Source: Prochlorococcus sp. AG-315-C08 (lineage in GTDB: Bacteria; Cyanobacteriota; Cyanobacteriia; PCC-6307; Cyanobiaceae). From it: a stretch of DNA of 53,366 nt. The notes beneath the pieces were generated by a model. That model did not search any database, was not told the origin of the DNA, and worked only from the letters and a program-made list of their open reading frames with translations. The DNA lies in assembly GCA_003284185.1 (NCBI GenBank), contig QBWB01000002.1, forward strand, positions 1 to 53,366. Reading direction: 5' to 3'. Positions 36,112-44,221 of this stretch are shown here, piece by piece. Made by a program: the position numbers and the translations under genes. The number at the start of each line of letters is the position of its first letter. Within the stretch, counting starts at the first letter, position 1.

Positions 36112-37302
36112 ATGGACTTTCAGCAGGGTTTAATTACTACTATCCATGAATATGGGCTTGCAAAAGATCCATTATCTCAATTAAATCAAGACTTACAAAA
36201 AAGACCAACAGCAATATTAATTCCATGTCTATTTGATGAATTCAGTAGGCCTGCTCTTCAATTAATCAAAGCAACATTAAAGAAATTAAAAAACCTTAAT
36301 CAATTAGTTATAGCCTTAGCTGCAGACAATAAAAACCAGGTTTCTAAAGCTAAAGATTTTTTCGGTGAAATGCCATTTCCTGTACATGTGCAATGGACAA
36401 ATAGCCCTTTGGTTATTGAATTGCTTAAAAATCAAGAAAAGAATGGGCTTGATCTTTTAGGAACACCTGGAAAAGGGTGGGCAGTATGGCAGGGAGTAGG
36501 TGTCGCCACAAAAAGGTCAGAAGTTGTAGCTCTTTTTGATGCAGATATCAGGACATTTAATTCATTTTATCCAGCAAGAATGCTTCATCCGTTATTAGAT
36601 AAATCAAATGGAATCTCATACGTGAAAGCTTTTTATAGTCGTTTATCACTAGAAAATAATGCCTTACAAGGCAGAGCTACGAGACTATTTGTAGGTCCAC
36701 TCTTAGCAAGTCTTGAGCAATTAGTAGGCAATGGAGCATTCATCCAATATCTCCAGTCGTTTAGGTATCCACTTGCAGGTGAATTTGCTTTTACTAGAGA
36801 CTTAGCAATGAACCTAAGAATCCCTTGTGATTGGGGATTGGAAATTGGACTACTTTCGGAAGTATATAAAAATGTAAGAATCTCAAGAATTGCGCAAGTC
36901 GATCTTGGCATCTTTGATCATAAACATAAAGAGATTGGTTCAAAACCCAATGAAGGACTTCAAAAGATGTGTGCTGAAATTCTATCTAGTGTCTTGAGGG
37001 GGGTAATGGAACATCAAGCACAAACGCTTACTAATTCACAATTGGCCAATCTCGAAGTCTTATATAGAAGAGTTGGGGAAGATAGAGTGAAGCAATTCAG
37101 CTTAGACTCTTCTGTTAATCAACTCCCATACAGCAGACATGAAGAAGAATTAGCTGTTCATACCTTTGGTAAACTACTCAGACCAGCAATAAATACATTT
37201 CTTGAATATCCTGTAAAACAACAACTACCAAGTTGGTCAAGGGTTTTAGATTGTGAGGGCAAACTTCAAGATGAATTAGAAAAAGCTGGATCTACTATTT
37301 AA
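36112..37302 (+). CDS. gpgS: Glucosyl-3-phosphoglycerate synthase
   Basis: GpgS (GT81-like, GT-A fold) transfers glucose from an NDP-glucose to 3-phosphoglycerate, the first step to glucosylglycerate, a compatible solute of marine cyanobacteria under nitrogen limitation. In 396 residues it shows AILIPCLFDEFSRPALQLI, GTPGKGWAVWQGVGVA, the DxD metal site VALFDADIRTF (D143/D145) and FAFTRDLAMNLRIPCDWGLE. It is divergent from the phosphorylase operon across a 46-base gap, so the two directions probably share regulation. Confidence 0.93.
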   Translation: MDFQQGLITTIHEYGLAKDPLSQLNQDLQKRPTAILIPCLFDEFSRPALQLIKATLKKLKNLNQLVIALAADNKNQVSKAKDFFGEMPFPVHVQWTNSPLVIELLKNQEKNGLDLLGTPGKGWAVWQGVGVATKRSEVVALFDADIRTFNSFYPARMLHPLLDKSNGISYVKAFYSRLSLENNALQGRATRLFVGPLLASLEQLVGNGAFIQYLQSFRYPLAGEFAFTRDLAMNLRIPCDWGLEIGLLSEVYKNVRISRIAQVDLGIFDHKHKEIGSKPNEGLQKMCAEILSSVLRGVMEHQAQTLTNSQLANLEVLYRRVGEDRVKQFSLDSSVNQLPYSRHEEELAVHTFGKLLRPAINTFLEYPVKQQLPSWSRVLDCEGKLQDELEKAGSTI

Positions 37303-37311
37303 ACTTTGCAA

Positions 37312-38091
37312 TTATTTATATAAAGAAAAAGCCTTGATAAACAAACTAATAGAAACAGATAGACAAACTAATTCAAATACAAATTTAATAAACTTAGTTT
37401 GCTTAATAATAGAAAGAGATGCTCCTAAATATCCCCCAATTAACGAACCAGTTATCAGGATCGGAAGGCAATTCCAAAAAATGTCACCATGTAATCCCAA
37501 AGAAAAAGCTCCAACACCATTCCAAAAGATACCAACAAATATTAATGTATAAGCTATAGAAGCTGAAAAAGATAAATTAAAAATTTTTATCATCCAAATA
37601 GTAACAAACAATCCTGTGCCAGACGATAGATATCCATTAAGAAAACCAATAAAGAAAAGACCTAAAGAAGCAACGATAATGTTAAATAAACTAACATTAT
37701 TTGGAGTATTTTTATTACCCAGTTGTTTATTGGTAAATGAATAAAAACTAATTAATAATGTTAGTAAGCCTAATAAAGCTGTAGAGAATCTAGTAGGAAT
37801 AATTAAAACTGTTTTAACACCTAATAAAACGCCTGGTATACCTGATAACAAGATAAGTAGGCCATAACGTAGATTTAAATTTCTATTGCAAAAATGTGGA
37901 ATGGATGCCCCTATTCCCAAGGCCACACTTGCGACTTTATGTGTAGCCAGGGCATTTGAAAAAGGTAATCCAAAAAATAGTAGTGCTGGAAGTTGAATTA
38001 AGCCAGCACCACCACCAGCCAATGCAGATAGAAAATTAGAGAATAAAGATATAAACCCAAGACCGATTTGAGAAAATATATCAAATGTCAT
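37312..38091 (-). CDS. TauE/SafE-family membrane permease
   Basis: A 259-residue protein with about eight helices in the TauE/SafE (UPF0721) pattern: SALAGGGAGLIQLPALLFFG at the first conserved site, ALATHKVASVALG, and the second-half repeat NGYLSSGTGLFVTIWMIKI. Family members move sulfite, sulfonates or organic acids across the plasma membrane. The substrate is unknown here. It converges with gpgS, with 9 bases between stops. Confidence 0.88.
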   Translation of the reverse strand: MTFDIFSQIGLGFISLFSNFLSALAGGGAGLIQLPALLFFGLPFSNALATHKVASVALGIGASIPHFCNRNLNLRYGLLILLSGIPGVLLGVKTVLIIPTRFSTALLGLLTLLISFYSFTNKQLGNKNTPNNVSLFNIIVASLGLFFIGFLNGYLSSGTGLFVTIWMIKIFNLSFSASIAYTLIFVGIFWNGVGAFSLGLHGDIFWNCLPILITGSLIGGYLGASLSIIKQTKFIKFVFELVCLSVSISLFIKAFSLYK

Positions 38092-38131
38092 TACGAACTA
38101 ATAGACAAATATTTGCCAACTGAAGAGATTA

Positions 38132-38341
38132 CTAAATGTTTTTAATCATCTCCCTTCTAATAAGATCAATGCAGTTGGGATGCTCATGAATATATCTATT
38201 AAATTCCATTGCGAGCATTCGAGCTTCAAAAGCATCACAAGCATAAAAGCAATTTTCCAACCTCTGATTATCACAGTTTCTGTAATGAACCGTGTAAGGC
38301 CTAAGACTAGATTCTGAGATCTCAAAATGAGTTTGAGACAT
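38132..38341 (-). CDS. Small conserved hypothetical protein
   Basis: A 69-residue soluble protein: an N-terminal strand region (SLRPYTVHYRNCDNQ), then a helix CFYACDAFEARMLAMEFNRY and a C-terminal HPNCIDLIRREMIKNI. The pattern looks like a small folded alpha/beta domain of a picocyanobacterial conserved family. It has three or four cysteines but no CxxC motif. It stands between TauE and a plus-strand small gene. Function is unknown. Confidence 0.65.
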   Translation of the reverse strand: MSQTHFEISESSLRPYTVHYRNCDNQRLENCFYACDAFEARMLAMEFNRYIHEHPNCIDLIRREMIKNI

Positions 38342-38497
38342 TTTTTTATTTAAGTTCTTAATTTAGTTATGCATGCATTCTCAAATTTTATCTACAGATA
38401 TCTTGTAACCAGAATAAACCAGAAATGTTTTGAGTATTGTTATTAAATAAACAAATAAGTCAAATAAAAGATAAAGTTAAAAGGAATTAAGAAAAAG

Positions 38498-38692
38498 ATG
38501 TCAAAGCTTTCAGGGATAGATCTAGGTTCCTCAATACTATCAATCTCGATTTTATTGGGTTTCATAGCTACAAGTCTTGCAATAATAAGATTGTTTGTTA
38601 CGGGAATTAAGTATATTAAAAATAATTCAAACCAAAAACAAGAGAGAAGCAAAGCAATACAAAAGGAACCTATTGATAAAGGGTTTAATTGA
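38498..38692 (+). CDS. Small single-helix membrane protein
   Basis: A 64-residue protein with one membrane helix (about 10-33, SSILSISILLGFIATSLAII) and a long basic polar tail (YIKNNSNQKQERSKA). A purine-rich AAAGGA stretch lies about 15 bases before the ATG. The minus-strand frame here is its mirror and is discarded. No family is recognised. Confidence 0.55.
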   Translation: MSKLSGIDLGSSILSISILLGFIATSLAIIRLFVTGIKYIKNNSNQKQERSKAIQKEPIDKGFN

Positions 38693-38827
38693 AATTAATT
38701 AATTATTTTAGTTCATAAATCGAAAATTTTGTATGAATATATTTAGATATGATTAAAAAGTCTATAGCAAATAAAACCAAAAATAGCTTTCTATATGCTA
38801 ATTTATAAAAAATAGGTGCAATTTATA

Positions 38828-39217
38828 ATGAAAACAAACTCATTACTTCCAATTGGATCAGAACTCAATATAGATAAATCTCAAATCAAAACAGATTTAC
38901 CTCAAACTTTAATAAATAAATTACCACAAAAGATAATTGGAAAGATTATTGACTATAAAATTACAGATGGTAGCGGTATTGGATATGTATTAATGACAGA
39001 AAGTAACTCTAAAATATGGATTTTCGACAATGAATTGAACGAGGAGACAATAAAGATGTTTGATATATCATACAATAAACCTATGTATAACAATGACACA
39101 CATATTAATCAATATATAGAAGAATTTGAACTCAATGGAAACTATAAAATAAATTATCTGCTTAATCCCATAAATCTAGTAAAATGGTTACTTTACACAT
39201 TAAAAGATATTGTCTAG
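38828..39217 (+). CDS. DUF2862 / PetP-like protein with C-terminal extension
   Basis: The N-terminal 75 residues show the DUF2862 fold pattern: LLPIGSELNIDKSQIKTDLP, a loop, GKIIDYKITDGSGIGYVLMT and IWIFDNEL. DUF2862 includes PetP, a small SH3-like accessory subunit of the cytochrome b6f complex. This copy adds about 50 residues with a hydrophobic end (INYLLNPINLVKWLLYTLKD). The ATG at 38828 is preferred over a GTG at 38816. A shorter paralogue lies at 50031-50258. The link to b6f is by family only. Confidence 0.65.
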   Translation: MKTNSLLPIGSELNIDKSQIKTDLPQTLINKLPQKIIGKIIDYKITDGSGIGYVLMTESNSKIWIFDNELNEETIKMFDISYNKPMYNNDTHINQYIEEFELNGNYKINYLLNPINLVKWLLYTLKDIV

Positions 39218-39221
39218 AAAA

Positions 39222-39515
39222 CTAAAGTATCTGCCTTTTCATAATTAAAAACAACATATTACCAATTTTAATCGTTTCAGATAGTTCCCATTGCTCAAGA
39301 CCTTTATTATTCAAAAACTTACTTAATTGAATAGCAGGATGCAACTCACTTCCTTCTTCATTGTATTGGTCAGGAAATTGATCCTTTATGAATTCTGGAC
39401 TCAAAGAACCTTTTAGCTTTTCACTAGCAGCCTCAGGATTAGGATTTTTGTTATTTATACTATCCTGAGACGTCTCCTCAACATTCAAATGCACAACATG
39501 ATATTCCCACTTCAT
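39222..39515 (-). CDS. Conserved hypothetical protein, DUF4177-like
   Basis: A 97-residue soluble protein beginning MKWEYHVVHLN and ending NNKGLEQWELSETIKIGNML then LFLIMKRQIL. The 'WEY..V ... LN..G..GWEL' order is that of the small DUF4177-like strand-helix-strand fold, here with a long acidic insert (about 14-60). It converges with the PetP-like gene. Function is unknown. Confidence 0.65.
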   Translation of the reverse strand: MKWEYHVVHLNVEETSQDSINNKNPNPEAASEKLKGSLSPEFIKDQFPDQYNEEGSELHPAIQLSKFLNNKGLEQWELSETIKIGNMLFLIMKRQIL

Positions 39516-39637
39516 TAAATTAAATATTAATATTGATTATTCTACAGAATGAAAGGAAAGTTTATTAGTTAAAAGTGAATTACTTTTCCAAGTATGAAAA
39601 AACGAAGCTATGATACTAAAATCAGAAAATTCTAAAT

Positions 39638-39799
39638 ATGGAAGCTTTCGACCCAGGATTACATTATGGTCCAAATGATGCTGGAATCTCGGCCATAAAC
39701 ATTATTGCTATAACCATAGGCATCATAATTATTCCATTGATCTTCAATAAAATCTACTCTCAAGTTATGAAAATACTTGGAAAGGAGAAATCTGAGTAG
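39638..39799 (+). CDS. 53-residue single-helix membrane protein
   Basis: A short frame from ATG 39638: a polar Gly/Pro-rich start (MEAFDPGLHYGPNDAG), one long membrane helix (about 17-40, ISAINIIAITIGIIIIPL) and a basic tail ending KILGKEKSE. A Pro/Gly-rich lumen-like N-terminus followed by one helix is reminiscent of small thylakoid subunits, but I cannot name it. The opposite-strand frame here is its shadow. Confidence 0.55.
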   Translation: MEAFDPGLHYGPNDAGISAINIIAITIGIIIIPLIFNKIYSQVMKILGKEKSE

Positions 39800-39992
39800 T
39801 TTTATACTTGACCATAAACAAAAGGACAGTATCACAAAAATAGTTCTAAAATGCTTCTTAAATTTAATTAGCAAAGTAAGCTCTTAATAAGTCACAAAAA
39901 TAGAAAACTATAATGGTGTGAATTATTGCAAACGAAAAAGATGATACATTGATAGATGTAGTATTTTATAAAACAACTATTAGCATTTACTT

Positions 39993-40121
39993 ATGATAGC
40001 TATGTTAGCTTCTTTAATGGTTCATGAGTGGGCCACCCCATTAAATCTATCAGCTCCAGTAGCAGGCATAATTACGATAGGTGGCTTTATGGGCTATTAC
40101 AGTCTATCTAGAAAGTTTTAA
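39993..40121 (+). CDS. 42-residue single-helix membrane protein
   Basis: A short frame from ATG 39993 with a hydrophobic start (MIAMLASLMVHEWATPLN), a membrane helix LSAPVAGIITIGGFMGYYSL and a basic end SRKF. It is flanked by another tiny membrane gene upstream and the PRTase-like gene 46 bases downstream. The amino-acid pattern (Ala/Gly-rich helix, positive end) looks coding, but no family is known. Confidence 0.5.
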   Translation: MIAMLASLMVHEWATPLNLSAPVAGIITIGGFMGYYSLSRKF

Positions 40122-40167
40122 AACATTTAAAGTTCAAGAGAACAGAATATATATTAATAGCATGTAA

Positions 40168-40563
40168 ATGAATAAATTAAACTGGCTTGAATTTGAAGAG
40201 TGTATAAATAATATTTCAGAAAAATGTAAAAATAAAGCTTTTGTTGGCGTTTATGGCTTTCCTAGAGGAGGTCTTTGTATTGCTGTAGCTTTAAGTCATT
40301 CATTGAATATCCCTTTACTGACGAAACCAACTAATAATTCTCTGATAGTCGATGACATTTATGAAACAGGTTGCACCCTTGAAAAAATTAGAAATCTAAA
40401 AGATACAGAAACTCATGTATGGATTAGCAAAGCACCACCAGAGTGGTGGAATGCCTATAAAACAATCAACAATAATGAATGGGTTGTGTTTCCTTGGGAG
40501 GACGTAAGAAACGCTAAAGATGAAGAGGTATTATATTATCAATCAAGGAAAGGATTAGTATAA
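40168..40563 (+). CDS. Phosphoribosyltransferase-like protein
   Basis: A 131-residue protein with the type-I PRTase landmarks: GVYGFPRGGLCIAVALSHSL (the first loop and helix) and the PRPP loop SLIVDDIYETGCTL, where two acidic residues and TG precede the Thr that holds PRPP. The domain is smaller than usual (no hood), and the C-terminal half has Trp-rich APPEWWNAYK and WVVFPWEDVR. Similar short PRTases occur in marine cyanobacteria and their phages. The base or substrate used is unknown. Confidence 0.8.
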   Translation: MNKLNWLEFEECINNISEKCKNKAFVGVYGFPRGGLCIAVALSHSLNIPLLTKPTNNSLIVDDIYETGCTLEKIRNLKDTETHVWISKAPPEWWNAYKTINNNEWVVFPWEDVRNAKDEEVLYYQSRKGLV

Positions 40564-40566
40564 CAA

Positions 40567-41073
40567 TCACCACATTACTTGATTATTACTTTTTTCTTTC
40601 TTGAGAAACGAAGCTGGTCTATAGCACAATAACTTCTCTAGTTTATATGCATACTTATAACTATTACCTTTGAGGTTATTTAATAATATATTCTTTGAAT
40701 TATTCATCCTTTTTCTGATTCTAACTAAGCCCATACACTTCTCCCATACATAATGATCATGATAAATATCTATCCAAAAATCAAAAATATTTTCAATAAC
40801 TATCAAAGGAATATTATGAGAGTAACCATCATGAGATTGATCTATTGAATGTCCCTCTCTATTACAATCAGCAATCAAAATATTTAAAGTACTGCAAATT
40901 GCTTCTTTTATTTCTATTGCAGCATCTAATCCTACAAGCTCTTTTCTATAGCATTCCAATAATTTTGTATCCTTTGTATTTACAGGATCATCACTTTGTG
41001 TAAAGCTAATCTCCCAATAAGCCTCATCGACATCAACACCAGAAGCTAAGTATAGATTAACTGCATCATTCAC
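40567..41073 (-). CDS. Hypothetical helical protein (168 residues)
   Basis: A soluble, mostly helical protein with no recognised domain. It starts with an acidic region (SGVDVDEAYWEISFTQSDD), has a central part with several His, Asp and Tyr residues (DQSHDGYSHNIPLIVI, DIYHDHYVWEK) and a basic C-terminal third (RIRKRMNNSKNILLNNLKG). It converges with the PRTase gene, 3 bases between stops. The aromatic/His-rich middle could bind metal, but this is speculation. Confidence 0.6.
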   Translation of the reverse strand: MNDAVNLYLASGVDVDEAYWEISFTQSDDPVNTKDTKLLECYRKELVGLDAAIEIKEAICSTLNILIADCNREGHSIDQSHDGYSHNIPLIVIENIFDFWIDIYHDHYVWEKCMGLVRIRKRMNNSKNILLNNLKGNSYKYAYKLEKLLCYRPASFLKKEKSNNQVMW

Positions 41074-41249
41074 TTAAAATGATCCAAGTGTGAATTAAAT
41101 TTTAACAGCTAATTCCATGAGTGACAAATGTTTGAAAAAGATTAATAAATATTAGGGTTTGAAATTATCTATAAGTAATAATCTTTATGTAGGAAATTGA
41201 TAATAGTGAATTAATCGTCACACTATATATAGTCTTAAAAATTCAATTA

Positions 41250-42563
41250 ATGCAGAAAATATTGTCGAAGAATTACATTGGTTTCACTAAAAGTTTTGGG
41301 CCTGGGATTCTCTTGGCGGCTGCTTGTATTGGTGGATCTCATCTTATGTCCTCAACTACAGCTGGAGCTCGTTTCGGCTTTTCCTTAATTGGACTTATTT
41401 TACTTACAAATTTGGTTAAATATCCATTCCTACTTGTTGGAACAAGGTTCACAGCAGTAACAGGCTTATCTCTCTTAGAAGGATTTCAAAAGCGAAATAA
41501 ATTGTATCTGCCTCTATATTTATTAGTGGGACTAATTACTGGTACATTGACTATTTCAGCAGTAAGTTTTGTTTCTGGTTTACTCTTAACAAATATAGCA
41601 TTTCTCTCATCATTTCCAGTAATGGATTTAGCTATAGCAGTGTTAATAATAGCTGGCTTCGTATTATTAATTGGTCAATACAAAGCTCTTGATAGAATAT
41701 CAAAAATTTTAGTTTTCTTACTTACATTATTAACCAGTTTTGCTGTAATTTCGCTATTAATTAAAGGACCAGTTGGATTAGTCTCTTCTAGTTGGATAAA
41801 TAGTGATCCATCTCCATGGACTCTATCTAATCTAGCCTTTTTAATACCCTTAATGGGCTGGATGCCCGGACCTGTAGAGCTTTGTGTCTGGCCATCTTTA
41901 TGGATGTTTTCTAGATCTAATGATACTAAACATATAGCCTCAATTAAAGAAGCTGAATTTGATTTCAATCTTGGATATATAATAACTGTAATTACCGCAA
42001 TTTTCTTTGTAATACTTGGCTCATACACAATGTATGGAACTGGTAATGAAATGTTTACAGGTAGCGGGATTAGTTTTGCTCAAAATTTAATCCGTTTATA
42101 TACACAATCTATTGGAGGGTGGGCTAAATGGATAATCGTTCCAGCAGCATTTGCAGCGATGTTCAGCACCACTCTTACTTGCTTAGATGCCTATCCCAGG
42201 AGCATCTCGTCAGCCCATGGCTTAATTCAAAGAAAAGATAAAGGCCATGGCATATCAATGAAAGAAGGAAAACGTTTAAAAAAATGGATAATTATTCATG
42301 TATTTTCTTCTCTTGCCGCATTAATGATTGCTAAATCTGGTGGCATTGGAGTTAAAGATTTTGTATTTGGTGCCATGACAGGTAGCTTTCTGTCAGCCCC
42401 ATTATTTGCATGGATGGCTATGGATACAATGAATAGCAAATTAGTTAAAAGTCAATATAGATATGGAATAGCAATGAAATCACTTAGTTGGTTTGGAATA
42501 GCATTTCTATCAATCTTTAGCTTATTATTTGCTTCAAATAACTTTTTCGGATTTGGTAATTAA
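41250..42563 (+). CDS. Nramp-related transporter lacking canonical metal motifs
   Basis: A 437-residue membrane protein with 10-11 helices of the Nramp (APC-like) pattern: SFGPGILLAAACIGGSHLMS and TTAGARFGFSLIGLI open the protein as in Nramp TM1-2. The metal-binding DPGN of TM1 is replaced (CIGGSH, about 27-31) and the TM6 MPHN-type motif reads GWMPGPVEL (203-211). Such changes occur in Nramp-related magnesium or other transporters, so a divalent manganese/iron role should not be assumed. It stands alone behind a 176-base upstream gap with no clear operator. Confidence 0.85.
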   Translation: MQKILSKNYIGFTKSFGPGILLAAACIGGSHLMSSTTAGARFGFSLIGLILLTNLVKYPFLLVGTRFTAVTGLSLLEGFQKRNKLYLPLYLLVGLITGTLTISAVSFVSGLLLTNIAFLSSFPVMDLAIAVLIIAGFVLLIGQYKALDRISKILVFLLTLLTSFAVISLLIKGPVGLVSSSWINSDPSPWTLSNLAFLIPLMGWMPGPVELCVWPSLWMFSRSNDTKHIASIKEAEFDFNLGYIITVITAIFFVILGSYTMYGTGNEMFTGSGISFAQNLIRLYTQSIGGWAKWIIVPAAFAAMFSTTLTCLDAYPRSISSAHGLIQRKDKGHGISMKEGKRLKKWIIIHVFSSLAALMIAKSGGIGVKDFVFGAMTGSFLSAPLFAWMAMDTMNSKLVKSQYRYGIAMKSLSWFGIAFLSIFSLLFASNNFFGFGN

Positions 42564-42635
42564 ATAAAAAATAAGAATATGTACAAATGAAACTAATCAT
42601 ATAAATTAAATATATATAAATTAGATAGTTAATAA

Positions 42636-43424
42636 CTAACTAGAAGCAGAAGTATAGTGCTTAAGTGCATATATCCAAAACTGACGACTTAAAACAAAAA
42701 AGAAAGTAGACAAGGCTAAACCAAATAATATTATAAAGAATTTCAATTCACCTAAAACTGCCTCTGCTGGAAAAGTCGTTAAGAAAGCAACTGGTAGAAG
42801 CAATGTAAAAATAAACCTCAATATTACAGGGTATGCAGTTATCGGATACCTTCCTGCAGCCAACAATGCTCTTAGAACTTCAGTAGCATTCCAAGTTTTA
42901 ACAAACCAGATACTTGAAGCTGCTATTAAAAACCAAATAGAATAAAGTATAACAAAGCCGATAAATAAGGAGACAAAAAAAGCAAGAGTATTATAAATGG
43001 ATAAATTTATACCAGTTCTAATTGCAGACCAAAAAACAATACCTAAACCTAAAATTATTTCTGGAATTCCCGCAAAGGAAAACTTTTTGATAGATAACCA
43101 GAATTGACTATCAATAGGTTTAAGTAGAACATAATCAAGAGTACCTTCTCTTACATAATTTACAATTTCTGTTAAATTCGGACGTAAAAGTGTATTTGTT
43201 AAACCATCCAAAAATGTATAGACACCTTGAATAACTAAAGCTGCTTCCCAACTCCAGTCTCCCAATTGCCTACCATCAGAAAAGAATAGTGATAAAATAA
43301 ATATACTTCCTGAAAGAGTACCTAACATCGCTAATAATTCAATCAAAAAGTTCAATTGGTATTCAAGTTGTGCGGCAAAAGCAGTAGACCAAAATAATTT
43401 AATTGTTTTAAGATAACGCTTCAT
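42636..43424 (-). CDS. ABC-2 type export permease (DUF990-like), second subunit
   Basis: A permease with six helices. The frame opens 14 codons upstream, but the ATG at 43424 (MKRYLKTIKLFW) overlaps the stop of the preceding gene as TAATG and gives the family's normal start (262 residues). Segments such as YVREGTLDYVLLKPIDSQFW and FPAEAVLGEL match the DUF990/ABC-2 exporter family. It works with the permease and ATPase genes immediately upstream in one operon. Confidence 0.88.
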   Translation of the reverse strand: MKRYLKTIKLFWSTAFAAQLEYQLNFLIELLAMLGTLSGSIFILSLFFSDGRQLGDWSWEAALVIQGVYTFLDGLTNTLLRPNLTEIVNYVREGTLDYVLLKPIDSQFWLSIKKFSFAGIPEIILGLGIVFWSAIRTGINLSIYNTLAFFVSLFIGFVILYSIWFLIAASSIWFVKTWNATEVLRALLAAGRYPITAYPVILRFIFTLLLPVAFLTTFPAEAVLGELKFFIILFGLALSTFFFVLSRQFWIYALKHYTSASS

Positions 43425-44221
43425 TATGCTCCCATTGCTGTATATCTTCTTACTCCAAGTTTCCAAAGAGTATTAACACTAGGAAGAAGTATAGTTATCC
43501 ATAAGATTTGATAAAAGAATCCATTTAATAAATCAACAGGCATACCAGACAAAATTTTTGCTGGGAAATTAATTAAATATGGAAAAGGTGTAAAATTTGC
43601 AAACATTAGAACCTTTTCTGGGAAAGCAGATAAAGGAACTAATAAACCAGATAGAAACAAGTAAGGAACAAATATCAATCTTTCCAATGCACTAGATTTT
43701 TCCGTCCAGAAACAAAGAGAAGCGACTAAACTTTGAAGAAGAAAAGCTATAGAGAATGCCAAATGAGTAGCTAAATATGCTAAAAACAATTGGCTCAATG
43801 AAGGAATCCAAAAGGATGATGGATTGAATAAAAAAAAGAAAATAGTAATCACAATCGCAAATGGAAGACGAGTAGCCTGTTCAGCTAAATGTGCAGAAAC
43901 ATATCTCAATAGAGGATGAAGAGGTTGCAGTAAGTATGGTGATAATCGACCAGAAAGTGAGTCTTCCTCAAATGAAAAAACAACCCAAACAACTGAAAAC
44001 TGTCTAACTAAAAAAGCACTTAGGAAATACCTAGCTAAACCAATATCATTAAGACCGAAACTATTACCAACATCATTTTGACTCCAAAGAGAAAACATAA
44101 TAAAAGGCAAAACGCCTGAAAGAGCCCATAATGCAATTTCTACTCTGTATTCAAGCATGTAGGCATATTGAGTAGTAAATAAAGTCTTTATGACTTTAAA
44201 AGATAATCCAAAGAGTCTCAT
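43424..44221 (-). CDS. ABC-2 type export permease (DUF990-like), first subunit
   Basis: A 265-residue six-helix permease. It contains FEEDSLSGRLSPYLLQPLHP, parallel to the REGTLDYVLLKP segment of its partner and typical of ABC-2 permeases, and PFPYLINFPAKILSGMP near the C-terminus. The ATPase stop and its start overlap by 4 bases, and its own stop overlaps the next start, so the three subunits are co-translated. It probably forms a heterodimeric pore. Confidence 0.88.
   Translation of the reverse strand: MRLFGLSFKVIKTLFTTQYAYMLEYRVEIALWALSGVLPFIMFSLWSQNDVGNSFGLNDIGLARYFLSAFLVRQFSVVWVVFSFEEDSLSGRLSPYLLQPLHPLLRYVSAHLAEQATRLPFAIVITIFFFLFNPSSFWIPSLSQLFLAYLATHLAFSIAFLLQSLVASLCFWTEKSSALERLIFVPYLFLSGLLVPLSAFPEKVLMFANFTPFPYLINFPAKILSGMPVDLLNGFFYQILWITILLPSVNTLWKLGVRRYTAMGA

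Noticed and set aside
38443-38652. Minus-strand 69-codon frame
   Set aside because: Mirror of the better-supported plus-strand membrane protein at 38498-38692.
39659-39874. Minus-strand 71-codon frame
   Set aside because: Mostly antisense to the 53-residue membrane protein at 39638-39799, with a less coherent composition.
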